Assembly (NCBI RefSeq): GCF_009789555.1
Contig: NZ_CP046902.1
Location: 4,108,001-4,172,000 of the forward strand
Length of the DNA: 64,000 nt
DNA from: Stutzerimonas stutzeri
Lineage (GTDB): Bacteria; Pseudomonadota; Gammaproteobacteria; Pseudomonadales; Pseudomonadaceae
Reading direction: 5' to 3'
Shown: in pieces, positions 33,867-45,521 of the stretch
Position numbering within the stretch: the first letter of the stretch is position 1
How the letters are laid out: every line of letters begins with the position of its first letter
Notes under the pieces: generated by a model
Told to the model about the DNA's origin: nothing
The model's input: the letters and a program-made list of their open reading frames with translations, nothing else
Databases searched by the model: none
Made by a program: the position numbers and the translations under genes

Positions 33867-34732
33867 GGGAAAAGCCCTCCATCAGTACCTTTGCCGTCGC
33901 GGCTGGAAGTGGAGCCGAGACCCGTTCCCGACGTAGAGCCCAACCCGCTGTTCGTGCCGGCGTTGGTCCCGCTGGAGCCAAGTCCGGTCCCGGACGTGCC
34001 GGTTGTGCCGCCCATGCCTGTTCCGGATGGGGTCGCAGGTCGGGAGGCAGCGCCGGTGGTAGACGAGGTCCCGGCATTGCTGATGCTGCCGATGGTTCCC
34101 GATTCGCCGGTGTTCAGGCGGTCGTTGAGCTCATCCTGATCGGACAGATGCCCGCTCTCGGAGGCACCATAAGAACTGGCCGAGGATGAGAACGAGGTCG
34201 AGCTGTCATGGCCGTGGCTGTAGCCGTCCTGCGCGACTCGCTTGCTGGAGGCACGGGCGAAACGAGTCAGACCAAAGCCCAGCGCAACGCTACCGGCGAT
34301 GAACAGACCCGGGTTGTTGCGTGCCAGCCGGTTAACGTCCTGGAGCAACTCGTCGACGTTCTTGCCGCGCAGATCCTCGGAGAACCTGCCCATGCTCTGC
34401 GCCAGGGTCGATACATAGTTGGACAACCCTAGACGATCCTGCCCTTCCAGCTGTTCGGCAGCCGCCTTGGCGCTCTGCGCAACCTTTTCGAGTTCGTCGG
34501 CTGCGGTTTCACGATAGCCTTCGAGCTGGCTTTTGCCCTGGTTTTTGACCTGGGTCTTGACCTCGTCGGCCGCCTGCCGGGCCTTGGCTTTGGCATCCTC
34601 AGTCACGTTCCCGGTTGTCGTGCCGGACCCGGACTGACTCCCGCTGGTGGGTGTGGAGGTTGTCGATGAGGTGTCGGGGCCGGTCTTGGGTAGGCCACCG
34701 TAACCGGTGATTTCTTCGTCGGGTGTAGTCAT
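33863..34732 (-). CDS. YqjD/DUF883-like membrane-anchored protein with Gly/Ser/Thr tail
   Basis: 289 residues, with an N-terminal Thr/Ser-rich region. A coiled helical part (KAKARQAADEVKTQVKNQGK to about 130) follows, then one hydrophobic anchor (NNPGLFIAGSVALGFGLTRF, about 140-160). The rest is a long low-complexity Gly/Ser/Thr tail with GTGLGSS-type repeats. AAGGTGA precedes the ATG. It is first of the operon. The low-complexity tail is unusual for the family, where the anchor is normally C-terminal. Confidence 0.75.
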   Translation of the reverse strand: MTTPDEEITGYGGLPKTGPDTSSTTSTPTSGSQSGSGTTTGNVTEDAKAKARQAADEVKTQVKNQGKSQLEGYRETAADELEKVAQSAKAAAEQLEGQDRLGLSNYVSTLAQSMGRFSEDLRGKNVDELLQDVNRLARNNPGLFIAGSVALGFGLTRFARASSKRVAQDGYSHGHDSSTSFSSSASSYGASESGHLSDQDELNDRLNTGESGTIGSISNAGTSSTTGAASRPATPSGTGMGGTTGTSGTGLGSSGTNAGTNSGLGSTSGTGLGSTSSRDGKGTDGGLFP

Positions 34733-35123
34733 TTGATTCACCTTTATATGGCTTGGCCGGAAGACCACGGTCCGTAGGAACACAGCAACTGCGGTGGACC
34801 GCGAACTGTGTAATTTTCGGTGCGCACATATAAGGTGACCGGGGCGCTATTTTCGAGTTCCATTATTTCCACGCGCCTCAAGCAAGGCCGCGTAATTATC
34901 CGGAGTTGTGCGGCACCCCTGTTTCTCTCGCGTAATTAATGGCAAGTTGCCTTCGATATAACGACAAGCCGCGTGGCGACTGCATTTAAGCGTAACGGCA
35001 TGAAAAACAAGCGAAACGGGTTACTGACCACCATAAGTCGTTTAACCGGCCGCAGGTGTCCGCCAAACGAAACCGCAGCCGACGAGCAGCGCGCTTATTT
35101 GATGCCCGCCATATAAGCGAGAC
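34733..35123. other. AT-rich intergenic region
   Basis: About 390 bases between the leftward three-gene operon and the terminator of the leftward GH5 gene. It must hold the operon promoter. I see several AT-rich stretches (TTATAT, TAATTA) but no confident promoter, RNA or gene. Confidence 0.5.
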
Positions 35124-35130
35124 AAAAAAA

Positions 35131-35150
35131 AACGGGCCCGAGGGCCCGTT
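35131..35150 (-). terminator. Terminator of the large GH5 gene
   Basis: A perfect stem AACGGGCC/GGCCCGTT with a short loop is followed on the minus strand by nine T residues. It lies 20 bp beyond the gene's stop codon. Confidence 0.9.
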
Positions 35151-35169
35151 CTTTCATACCGGTCGCGAT

Positions 35170-37305
<2,136 letters not shown>

Positions 37306-37870
37306 TCAGTCTCTCCGGAACTTAATACTTCAAAAGGCCGAAGCCTTTAAAAAAGTGGCGGGAGTTTTAAATTTGAGTCGTACAGGCGCTTTACTGGGAC
37401 AGATGCTGCACTTAGCGCCACCGGACGAACCGCGTTACAACGACGCCGGATTACCAGTAGGTGAACCGGCAATCCGTTGCGTGGCGCCTTTATAATAGGT
37501 TTGCAAAACGATTCAAAATTTTTTTGACGGCTTTAGAGCGCCAAGCTGCCGTCACATTTTTGACCGGCCATTAATCCGCTATTAGAAAGTGTCCTTGTGC
37601 CAGTACGCTCGATAGCCCACGAGCCGCTTTAAACCGTTTCGCTAATACTCCGTCGGCGTCATTTTTTTGAATGAACCAAGTCACAGAAGCCGATATTGGC
37701 TATGGCGATAACCGACGAACGGTAAGAGCAAGGAACCGCTCTTTCCGGTCTTGCTTATAAGAGAGGAAGAGGGACTTCCGCCCTGGTTATTCCTGAAACG
37801 CTCGTTCTGCAGCGAAAGCGTCACCCTGGGATGACAATCGGCAGGCGACCCGACAACAACCGGAGCAGCC
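37306..37870. other. 565-bp intergenic region with a UUCG-loop hairpin
   Basis: It separates the leftward GH5 gene from the rightward DUF2945 gene. On the minus strand AAAGGC-TTCG-GCCTTT (37333-37348) forms a very stable hairpin in the GH5 leader, about 28 nt before the start. The rest is relatively AT-rich, with no supportable gene. Both promoters must be here. Confidence 0.5.
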
Positions 37871-38086
37871 ATGGCGCATCACACATTCAAGGTTGGCGAC
37901 CACGTCCGATGGAATTCCGAGGCGGGATTCGTGACAGGACGCATCATTAAGGTCCATGTCGAGGACACCGACTTCAAAGGCCGTAGGCGTCGGGCCAGCC
38001 CGCAGACGCCGCAATACGAGATCGAGAGCGACAAGACCGGCCATGTGGCGATGCACAAGGGCAGCGCGCTGAGCAGAATCGAATGA
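37871..38086 (+). CDS. DUF2945 (HVA1, TUDOR-like) small protein
   Basis: A 71-residue protein with FKVGDHVRWNSEAGFVTGRI and the family end YEIESDKTGHVAMHKGSAL. Family members are small SH3/Tudor-like proteins of unknown function. It is coupled to the next gene by a 4-nt overlap (ATGA). Confidence 0.88.
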   Translation: MAHHTFKVGDHVRWNSEAGFVTGRIIKVHVEDTDFKGRRRRASPQTPQYEIESDKTGHVAMHKGSALSRIE

Positions 38087-38658
38087 CCACGTCCGTGCCG
38101 CGTCAAATCTGGACCATCGGCCATTCCACCCGCACGCCTGAGGCGTTCATCGCCGTGCTGGAGCACTACGGCATCGAGGCCGTTGCGGATGTTCGCCGCT
38201 TTCCGGGATCGAGGCGGTTACCGCAGTTCCTTTCGGCGAATCTCGCAGCCGCGCTGTCCGAGCGAGGCATCGCCTACGAATGGATAGAGTCATTAGGCGG
38301 TCGGCGGCGCCCGCCCCCGGGCGCGAGCACCAGCGCCTGGCGCAACGCGTCCTTCCGGGGCTACGCCGAGCACCTGAAAACCGATGAGTTCGCCCGTGGG
38401 CTGGCGCAGCTCCTGCGTCTGGCCGCGACACAACGCACCGCAATGATGTGCGCCGAAGTGCTCTGGTGGCGCTGTCATCGGTCCATGGTCTCGGACGTGC
38501 TGAAGCTGCGCGGGATCGACGTGCTGCACATTCAGGACGCGCAGCGACTGACGCCTCACCCCTTCACTTCGCCCGCTCGGCTGGTGGACGGTGAGCTGAG
38601 CTACGTAGAGGGCGTGGGGCAGCCACTGAAGACAACCGGGCCGGACGTGGGCGGATAG
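38083..38658 (+). CDS. DUF488 family protein
   Basis: A 191-residue protein. It starts IWTIGHSTRTPEAFIAVLEH, with ADVRRFPGSRRLPQF, then the Cys-centred MMCAEVLWWRCHRSMVSDVL. This layout and the conserved Cys residues define DUF488. The function is unknown. It is the second gene of a two-gene unit. Confidence 0.9.
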   Translation: MTTSVPRQIWTIGHSTRTPEAFIAVLEHYGIEAVADVRRFPGSRRLPQFLSANLAAALSERGIAYEWIESLGGRRRPPPGASTSAWRNASFRGYAEHLKTDEFARGLAQLLRLAATQRTAMMCAEVLWWRCHRSMVSDVLKLRGIDVLHIQDAQRLTPHPFTSPARLVDGELSYVEGVGQPLKTTGPDVGG

Positions 38659-38922
38659 CGCGGCACCGCGTATGACCGGAAAGACGCCCTGGACCATCCG
38701 CGCCTCTCCCGTTCAGCGCAGCGACAGCGGGATCTGCGCGCCACATAACGACCGCAACGGCCCGACAGGCTGCATCGACAGAAACTTTTGCGCCGCTACG
38801 GCTTCATATACGCAATCAACAAGCCAAGCGCCATCGAGCCGTTGGATACCAGGGTATCGATTGACGACCCACCTGCATGAAGGATGCACACCGTCATGCA
38901 CCGCTCACAGGGAGGAGTGCCA

Positions 38923-40230
38923 GTGCCAGGCCTCGGTTTTATGGTCAAGCGCATTGCAGCCAGGCAATGGCTGGCGGGAGGATCGTCCGCCAAGGTGTTC
39001 AAGGGCATGGCGACCCTGGCGGTTGGCAACGGGCTGGCGCGGATCGTGGGGCTGGCCGCGATTCCCATCCTCACCCGAATCTACAGCCCCGAGCACTTCG
39101 GCGTGCTGTCGGTATTCACCGCCCTACTGCTGATTCTCACGCCCTTGATGACGTTGCGCTATGAGCTGGCAGTGCCACTGCCCCGCAGAGACAGCACAGC
39201 CATGGCGCTGATGGTGCTGTCAGCCAGCCTCATCGCCGTGATGGCCCTGGTCCTGGGCACGTTGCTGTGGCTCGCCGGTCCGACCGTGCTGAGCCTGGTC
39301 TCGGCGCAGGCACTCATCCCGTACAGCTGGATGCTGGTCATCGCCCTGATCAGTGCGGGCGTGTACGAGGTGTTGCTGATTTGGGCGGTGCGCCGGCGCG
39401 CCTATCCGGCGATCGCGCGCACTCAACTGCAGCAGAGTGCCGTTGGTTCGATTGCAAAGATTGCGTTGGGCGTAATGGGTATGAAACCGCTCGGGCTTCT
39501 GGCTGGCCAGGTATTGGGCGCTGGCGCGGGGACGATGTCGCTGTTGAGGCTGTTTGGAGCGGATGTAAGACAGTACTGGCGCCACGTTACGCGGCGGCGA
39601 GCCTGGTTCATGCTAAGGCATTACAGCAGCTTCCCGACCTACCGCTTGCCTTCGCAACTGCTGCAGATCTTTTCCAGCCAGGCACCGCTGCTACTGACCG
39701 CAGCGCTGTATGACGCCCAGACGACGGGACAGCTCGGCCTGGCGATGATGACGCTGGCCTTGCCGATGAACCTGCTGGGGCATTCGACCAGCAAGGCGTA
39801 CTACGCGGAAATCGCCTCAATCGGGCGCAAGCGACCTGCCGATATTCGCAATGTGACGCACGCAGTGATCAAACGCCTGCTGCTGCTCGCGATTGCGCCA
39901 ACCCTTATTCTGCTGGTTTTCGGCGAGGCGCTGTTCGCACTGGCGTTCGGCGCTCAGTGGGCCCAGGCCGGCGAGCTGGCGTCGGTGATGGCGATCTACC
40001 TGCTATTCCAGTTCATGCATGCACCGGCGTCTCACCTGTTATCGGTGTTCGAAGGTCAGCGCCTGCTGTTGATGCTGAACGTACAGCGCACGGTACTGAC
40101 GCTTGGCTGCTTCGCCGTCGCGCACCTTCTCAGCCTGTCGATCACGGCAGTGCTTGTGCTCTATGCGCTAGTGCTCTCGGCGCACTACCTGTTCAGCTTG
40201 CTGGTGACCCTGCGCGTCATCCCCCGGTAA
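38923..40230 (+). CDS. Wzx-like flippase (second in window)
   Basis: 435 residues and about 12 helices. It begins with GMATLAVGNGLARIVGLAAI and PILTRIYSPEHFGVLSVFTA, the normal Wzx N-terminus. I choose the GTG at 38923 because GGGAGG lies 7 nt upstream; an ATG at 38884 has no properly spaced site. It lies at the right-facing edge of the exopolysaccharide locus, convergent with the WecG-type gene. It is clearly related to the flippase at 49156. Confidence 0.85.
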   Translation: MPGLGFMVKRIAARQWLAGGSSAKVFKGMATLAVGNGLARIVGLAAIPILTRIYSPEHFGVLSVFTALLLILTPLMTLRYELAVPLPRRDSTAMALMVLSASLIAVMALVLGTLLWLAGPTVLSLVSAQALIPYSWMLVIALISAGVYEVLLIWAVRRRAYPAIARTQLQQSAVGSIAKIALGVMGMKPLGLLAGQVLGAGAGTMSLLRLFGADVRQYWRHVTRRRAWFMLRHYSSFPTYRLPSQLLQIFSSQAPLLLTAALYDAQTTGQLGLAMMTLALPMNLLGHSTSKAYYAEIASIGRKRPADIRNVTHAVIKRLLLLAIAPTLILLVFGEALFALAFGAQWAQAGELASVMAIYLLFQFMHAPASHLLSVFEGQRLLLMLNVQRTVLTLGCFAVAHLLSLSITAVLVLYALVLSAHYLFSLLVTLRVIPR

Positions 40231-40295
40231 GGCGGGTTGCCCGTCCAGCCGCCCCGGTTATCGCCGCCGGCCTCCCTGGCCGAGCGGCACCGCGA

Positions 40296-41090
40296 TCAGG
40301 GTTCGCGCTTGAGCACGTTCCAGCCGCCAACACGCCGTGCACCGGAGAACGCATTACGCGACAGATAATAAAAGAACAACGGGATGCCCACCGCGTAGCG
40401 CTTGAACAGCCGCCGGGGCTCGATGAGCATGCGGAACGCCCATTCCAGCCCGAACCGGCGAAACAGCATCGGTGCGCGCGGAAAGCGCTGCGCTGAAAAA
40501 TCCAGGATGGCGCCACCGCAGATCAGCAGTGCGCGTGTGTTCATCGACTTTTGCAGATGCAGCGCCACATGCTCCTGCTTGGGCATGCCCATCGCCAGCA
40601 CGATGATCGGAAAGCGCCCCGGGACATGGTGCTGCTGATAGAACGCCAGATAGTCCTCGGAGCGCTGGAACCCATCCACCGCATGGAACCTGCGATCCCC
40701 GAAGAGCTTGCGCGCACCGTCGCTCAGCCAGGGTTCACGCGTGCCCATGGCGAACAGCTCGTAGTGATCCTCGGCATCGCCTACCAACTCGTCGATCAGC
40801 TCCGGAATGAAGTCCGATCCATTGAGGTTGGCCTTCGGGTCACGCCCGTTGAACAGGCAGGCGATCTTGATCCCGATGCCATCGCGCAGCAGATAGTTGA
40901 CCTGCAGAAAACTCTCGAGCACCGAAGAGTGGCGCTGCGCGATGTTGTAGCCGTGCTGGTTGAGAAACCCGAGGATCGTCGGCGACTCGCGCTTCTTCAA
41001 CTCGCAGATAAAAGGTCCCGTATCCACTTCATCCAATAGTTTTAGCTTCCCTATCAAAGGATCCATCCTTTTGGCGAGGGGATTTTTCAT
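40296..41090 (-). CDS. WecG/TagA/CpsF (GT26) glycosyltransferase
   Basis: 264 residues with VNYLLRDGIGIKIACLFNGR, ELFAMGTREPWLSDGARKLF, VLAMGMPKQEHVAL and ICGGAILDFSAQRFPRAP, all GT26 hallmarks. The C-terminus ends with the membrane-associated RMLIEPRRLFKRYAVGIPLF. Such enzymes add the second sugar to a polyprenyl-diphosphate-linked sugar. The ATG is at 41090. It is divergent from the GH5 at 41268. Confidence 0.9.
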   Translation of the reverse strand: MKNPLAKRMDPLIGKLKLLDEVDTGPFICELKKRESPTILGFLNQHGYNIAQRHSSVLESFLQVNYLLRDGIGIKIACLFNGRDPKANLNGSDFIPELIDELVGDAEDHYELFAMGTREPWLSDGARKLFGDRRFHAVDGFQRSEDYLAFYQQHHVPGRFPIIVLAMGMPKQEHVALHLQKSMNTRALLICGGAILDFSAQRFPRAPMLFRRFGLEWAFRMLIEPRRLFKRYAVGIPLFFYYLSRNAFSGARRVGGWNVLKREP

Positions 41091-41267
41091 AAATAGCTTC
41101 TCTGTCTGTAAACCAATGAAAGTCGTTGGGGCGCGCTGCGAGGAACCCGAGGTCAACGCGCAGCGCTGAAGATTCGCCTGAAAAAAATGAACAATGCCTG
41201 CCCGTGTCGGACAAACGAAGCAGCCGCTGCCGCGGTGTCTTCCCAAAGAGTAGAAAGAGGTAATCAG

Positions 41268-42314
41268 ATGTTAAGGACACATAGCGCTTCACAACGATCA
41301 AAAGGAATACTCCTCGGACTCATGCTGGTGCTCGGGAGTGCCGCTAGCCAGGCGGAAAATATTGATCTGATCGGGCTGAACATCGGCGGCGCCGCGTTTT
41401 CCGGCAATGTCATTCCCGGAAAATATAAAACAAATTATTTCTTCCCCGCCCCCGGCTACCTTTCGCAGTGGAAAGACAAGGGCATCCAGACCATTCGATT
41501 CCCCATCATGTGGGAACGTCTGCAACGCGAGTTGAACGCCGAACTCGACGAAGATTATGCACAACTGATCGAACAGACATTTCAGCAGGCCGCCGACAAC
41601 GACATGAGGGTCATCCTCGACATCCATAACTACGCCCGCTATCAGAAACAGCTCATTGGAACCGAAGCTGTTCCGATATCGGCCTACCAGGATCTGCTGG
41701 AGCGTATTGCCAAACGCTGGAAGGATCAGCCAGGGCTTTACGCCTACGACATCATGAATGAGCCTCACGGCGCCGATGAATATTGGCCGGCGGCGGCGCA
41801 GGCCGGTATCGATGCCATCAGGAAACACGACAAGGATCGCCCGCTGTTCATCGAGGGAAACTTCTGGTCCAGCAGCCTTCACTGGCCGAAGTTCAATGAC
41901 CCGCTGTTGCAATTGAAAGACCCCTCCGACAAGTTGATATTTTCCGCCCACCTGTACCTCGATAAACACGGGAGCGGACAATACAAGGAGCCGCTGGAGG
42001 ATGACTTCGACACCATGCTCGGCGTCAAACGTGTCAAACCCTTTATCGACTGGCTGATCAAGCACGACAGGCAAGGCCATATCGGCGAGTTTGGAATCCC
42101 TGCCGATGATCCTCGCCTGCTGGAAGCCATGGACAACCTCCTGGCTTACCTGCAGCAACATTGCATCCCCATGACGTACTGGGCTGCGGGTTCTTCCTGG
42201 GGCAAGTACAAGCTGTCCGTCGAACCGAAGGACGGCGTGGACCGTCCGCAGTGGGAGGTGCTCCGCAAGTATGTCGGCCAGGGCGACTGCAGCCGTATCG
42301 GACCGGGCGCCTGA
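41268..42314 (+). CDS. Secreted GH5 glycanase (small)
   Basis: 348 residues with a signal peptide (about 1-29, ending SQAE). The single GH5 domain has acid/base Glu165 in IMNEPHG and nucleophile Glu274 in IGEFGIP, plus a substrate-site RFPIMWERLQ. It is a paralogue of the catalytic domain of the large GH5 at 35170 without the repeat modules. AGAGG precedes the ATG at 41268. Position inside the exopolysaccharide locus suggests it trims or releases the polymer in the periplasm. Confidence 0.9.
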   Translation: MLRTHSASQRSKGILLGLMLVLGSAASQAENIDLIGLNIGGAAFSGNVIPGKYKTNYFFPAPGYLSQWKDKGIQTIRFPIMWERLQRELNAELDEDYAQLIEQTFQQAADNDMRVILDIHNYARYQKQLIGTEAVPISAYQDLLERIAKRWKDQPGLYAYDIMNEPHGADEYWPAAAQAGIDAIRKHDKDRPLFIEGNFWSSSLHWPKFNDPLLQLKDPSDKLIFSAHLYLDKHGSGQYKEPLEDDFDTMLGVKRVKPFIDWLIKHDRQGHIGEFGIPADDPRLLEAMDNLLAYLQQHCIPMTYWAAGSSWGKYKLSVEPKDGVDRPQWEVLRKYVGQGDCSRIGPGA

Positions 42315-42327
42315 GCCACACCCTCGC

Positions 42328-42368
42328 CGTTCCGTCCCGTGCGCTTGCAAGGCGACCGGGACGGAACG
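42328..42368. terminator. Hairpin between GH5 and phosphoribosyltransferase genes
   Basis: CGTTCCGTCCCG pairs with CGGGACGGAACG over 12 bp with a 17-nt loop, between convergent genes. No T-run follows, so termination may be partial. Confidence 0.65.
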
Positions 42369-42370
42369 CA

Positions 42371-43351
42371 TCAGCCCTTGGATGAGGGTACCAACATCGC
42401 CCATTTGCCCAGTATCGACTTGGCCTTGCCGACCAGTTTGGCCTTCAGGCTGTAGCTCTTGCGCAAGGCATTGGCCTTGAGGTTGTAGACCTGGCCAGGC
42501 GCATACATTTCATTGGTTTCGATGCAGTACACCGGTTTTCCGCTGAGCTTCATGATCTCGATGGCCTGCCGCACTTCACTCTCGACGAACAGGCGCGTCA
42601 GCGGTTGCTTGGCGTAGACCTCCGCCTTGAACTTGTGATGGATATTCAAGCGCCGCCGCTCTTCAGCGCTGGGCAGGTCGAGCATGTGCAGGGTTCCGTA
42701 CTGCACGCCATGGCGCTGCAGCCAGTCCTCGGTTTGCGCCCGGTACTTTTCCAGGCGACTGGTCACCAGATGCGCAACCTTGACCGACGGGATGAACAGC
42801 GGGCGCGTACCACTCAGGAAGTCCCGGTAGTTCGGGCCGTCATCGTTTTCCTCGACGGTCGGGTCGACACACAGCACCCCGTCGATGTCCAGGCAGGCCT
42901 GGGCCAGAAAGGGGTGATGCATGACATTCCATTCGAACACGCGAGGCTGCTCGACCAGCTCCAGGTACATGTCCACGTGGTGCCGATTGTGCCGTTCGGC
43001 AAACACCGCCATGGTCACCACGTGCCCGTCGTAGACGGCGCGCACCTGTTCTTCGGCGGCCCGCATCGACTTGGCCGATGAGATACTGTCGTCCACCAGC
43101 AGGATCTTCTTCGCATCCCTTGGATTGACCAGTTCGGCGTGTTTGTAGGTGCGGGTGTTGCCCTTTTTCAACTCATCGTTGCGCAGGAACGAATAGAGAT
43201 CCGTCAATGGCAGGTTCTGCTTCAGCGCGATGATGCTGGCGACCAGCATTCCACTTCGAGGAATGCCGACCACCAGATCGATGTCGTTTGGAATCTTGCC
43301 GGCACATTCAGTGCTGAGCCGTGATAGATCATTCAGGCTTCGGTAGTTCAT
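42371..43351 (-). CDS. Phosphoribosyltransferase-like / HAD-like fusion protein
   Basis: 326 residues. The N-terminal half is a PRTase domain, with VVGIPRSGMLVASIIAL and the PRPP-binding KILLVDDSISSAKSM (about residues 83-97). A HAD-like half follows from about residue 150, with CLDIDGVLCVDPT as the DxD motif I. It could be an enzyme for an unusual phosphoribosyl or phosphoglycan group, or a regulator of the locus. I know no characterised function for this pairing. It is at the end of the leftward polysaccharide operon. Confidence 0.8.
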   Translation of the reverse strand: MNYRSLNDLSRLSTECAGKIPNDIDLVVGIPRSGMLVASIIALKQNLPLTDLYSFLRNDELKKGNTRTYKHAELVNPRDAKKILLVDDSISSAKSMRAAEEQVRAVYDGHVVTMAVFAERHNRHHVDMYLELVEQPRVFEWNVMHHPFLAQACLDIDGVLCVDPTVEENDDGPNYRDFLSGTRPLFIPSVKVAHLVTSRLEKYRAQTEDWLQRHGVQYGTLHMLDLPSAEERRRLNIHHKFKAEVYAKQPLTRLFVESEVRQAIEIMKLSGKPVYCIETNEMYAPGQVYNLKANALRKSYSLKAKLVGKAKSILGKWAMLVPSSKG

Positions 43352-43411
43352 AGAATCCCCCCTGCGCCTTGTCCCTAGGATGGTTCATTCCGGATGAAAG
43401 ACTGGCCGTGT

Positions 43412-44176
43412 TCAACGCCCCAATGACGAACGTAGCTGCTTGGTGTGCGTATGCACGTAATGCAGTACATAAAGTGCCAGGGCGTTGGGTTTGGAAAAGT
43501 TCAGAAAACGGGTTCTGATCTCCATGTCTTCGCGAATGGCTTCGAAGCGGCGCTTGTGCGATACGCCAGTGGTATCGAAGATGCACAGCGGAAACGGCAA
43601 TTGCAGCACTTCACCCTGCAAATCCAGGCCCTGAAGAAATTCCAGCAACAGGCAATAATCGGCGGACAACTTGTAATCGAGCCTGAACTCGAACTGACGC
43701 AGCCGCTCGTTTTCGAAGTACATCGTCTGATGGCTGGCGGGCAGCCCCAGGGGTGCGCGTTCGATCGGCCTCGCAGCAGTGAGTTTCAGTTCGCCACTGG
43801 CTTCCTTGCGATAGAAGTCGCCATAGATGAACTTCGGCGTCACCGTCGTTTTCGATAATTCTTCATTGATGCGCTCAAGTACCGTCGGATCGGCCAGCGA
43901 ATCCCCACTGTTGAGAAAGAGCGTATAGCCGGGCGTCTCGACGGCACGCAGACGCCCTTTGTTCATCGCGTCGTAGATACCCTTGTCCGGTTCTATGGTT
44001 ATTTCCGCCTGGCTGTCATCCAGGCGTTTCAACCATTCGCCGCTGCCGTCCTTGGATGCTCCATCGATAACGATCCAGCGAAAGTTCCGGTAAGTCTGGC
44101 TGGCCAGGCTCCGATAGGTTTCCTTCAGGCCATCAAGATTATTCCAGTTTATAGTTACGATACTGAAACTGACCAT
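43412..44176 (-). CDS. GT2 glycosyltransferase, WcaE-like
   Basis: A 254-residue GT-A enzyme. It begins FSIVTINWNNLDGLKETYRS, with WIVIDGASKDGS, DKGIYDAMNKG and the DxD-like LNSGDSLAD. The pattern resembles WcaE of the colanic acid pathway. It transfers a sugar from a nucleotide donor on the cytosolic side. It starts 38 nt inside the end of the polymerase gene, so translation is coupled. Confidence 0.85.
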   Translation of the reverse strand: MVSFSIVTINWNNLDGLKETYRSLASQTYRNFRWIVIDGASKDGSGEWLKRLDDSQAEITIEPDKGIYDAMNKGRLRAVETPGYTLFLNSGDSLADPTVLERINEELSKTTVTPKFIYGDFYRKEASGELKLTAARPIERAPLGLPASHQTMYFENERLRQFEFRLDYKLSADYCLLLEFLQGLDLQGEVLQLPFPLCIFDTTGVSHKRRFEAIREDMEIRTRFLNFSKPNALALYVLHYVHTHTKQLRSSLGR

Positions 44177-45521
44177 AATTCACCTGTTCGAGATTTGTCG
44201 TAAGAGGAGTATTCGCTGTTTGCAACTTCGCGTAATAAAGGAAGAACGCAGCCGCCATGCCATAAACGTCACCCGAAAAGGTCAAGGCGTTGGACAGCGT
44301 GATATTCAATATGCTGAACACGAAGGACAATTGCAGTGCCGCCAGCAGAGGGCCCTTGTTCGCACAGTGACGCATGATCCAGATGAACCCGCCATAGAAG
44401 ATCAGCGCGATGACCGGCGTCAGGAACCCATAGCGATAATAGACACCGAAGATGCCGACGTCGGCGAGATAAAAGTGCGAGTTATATATCCGCGAGAAAC
44501 CGCCCTGCCATTGCAGCGACAACGCGCCCATGCCGAAATAATTATTGGCGCTGATGGCATCGAGAATGATCGCGACCGTTCTTTCCCTCACGCCCGGACC
44601 CGCCGTGGCATCGAACAGCAGCGCATCGAATCGGGCGTATTGCTCGTGATAGAACTCTGGAGCCAGGAGATAAGACACCACCAGGATCGCAAGGCCGAGC
44701 ACGCTCATCTTCATCAGCGAATCGATACGCTTGCGGAATATCCATACCCCCGCCAACGCCCAGACCAGCATCGTCTGCCGGGTTTGCATGACCAGCCACA
44801 GGTAGGCCACGAAGTAGAGAAGAATGGCCAGTCTTGCGAGCGTGACCCGATCCTTCATGCTGTACATCAGCATGAAGGCCGAGATGGTGACGAAGGCCGA
44901 GCCGATGCGGAAGCGATTCGGCCGCAGCAGGTCCTCGAACTGCGTCCAGTCGTCGACCGTGAAGGAAGCCACCTTGTTCTGCGCAATGATGCCCAGGTAA
45001 TAGGCAAAGCCCAGGGTGGCGCAGAACAGGGCGACGTAGAGAAAGTACTTGCCCAGTTCTTCCTGGGTCGGTGCCGCCTTGATCAACAGGAACAGGGTCG
45101 GAAAGAACACCAGGTACTGAAAGAAACGGCGCTCTTCCAGCAACCCATACGCCAGGGGCTGGCCAAAATTCAGATTGGCGAGCACCGCCGACATGACCGG
45201 CAGCACGGTGCCCATGAAAATGATCCACAGGCTGGTCTTGGACTGATAAACCCATCGCCATGCGACGAACAGGCAGGCTGTCGCCGCTATCACGACCAAC
45301 AGGAACAGCTCCTGGAAGTACGGAATTCCGGCCCGCTTGTCATCCGTCAGGAAGAAGCAGGTGGAGTTCAGCAACAGCAGCATGAACAGCAGATTCTTGT
45401 ACGCCAGAACTTTCCTTAACAAGCGCTTTCCCCATTTTTCCAGATATGCGTGGCGAACACAGAACCGAGCCGGCCTGGTTTGACGACTTGGGATAGGCGG
45501 TTCACCACGGCGAGGAATCAT
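44139..45521 (-). CDS. Wzy / O-antigen-ligase-like polymerase
   Basis: A 460-residue frame with about 11 helices and a large periplasmic loop near residues 300-350 (ATAGPGVRERTVAIILDAIS, FGMGALSLQWQGG, YNSHFYLADVGIFGVYYRYG), the Wzy_C/WaaL layout. It would polymerise the repeat unit in the periplasm. The start is uncertain: the first 26 or so residues of the frame look non-coding, and a TTG near 45425 or the ATG at 45383 may be the true start. Confidence 0.78.
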   Translation of the reverse strand: MIPRRGEPPIPSRQTRPARFCVRHAYLEKWGKRLLRKVLAYKNLLFMLLLLNSTCFFLTDDKRAGIPYFQELFLLVVIAATACLFVAWRWVYQSKTSLWIIFMGTVLPVMSAVLANLNFGQPLAYGLLEERRFFQYLVFFPTLFLLIKAAPTQEELGKYFLYVALFCATLGFAYYLGIIAQNKVASFTVDDWTQFEDLLRPNRFRIGSAFVTISAFMLMYSMKDRVTLARLAILLYFVAYLWLVMQTRQTMLVWALAGVWIFRKRIDSLMKMSVLGLAILVVSYLLAPEFYHEQYARFDALLFDATAGPGVRERTVAIILDAISANNYFGMGALSLQWQGGFSRIYNSHFYLADVGIFGVYYRYGFLTPVIALIFYGGFIWIMRHCANKGPLLAALQLSFVFSILNITLSNALTFSGDVYGMAAAFFLYYAKLQTANTPLTTNLEQVNYGQFQYRNYKLE

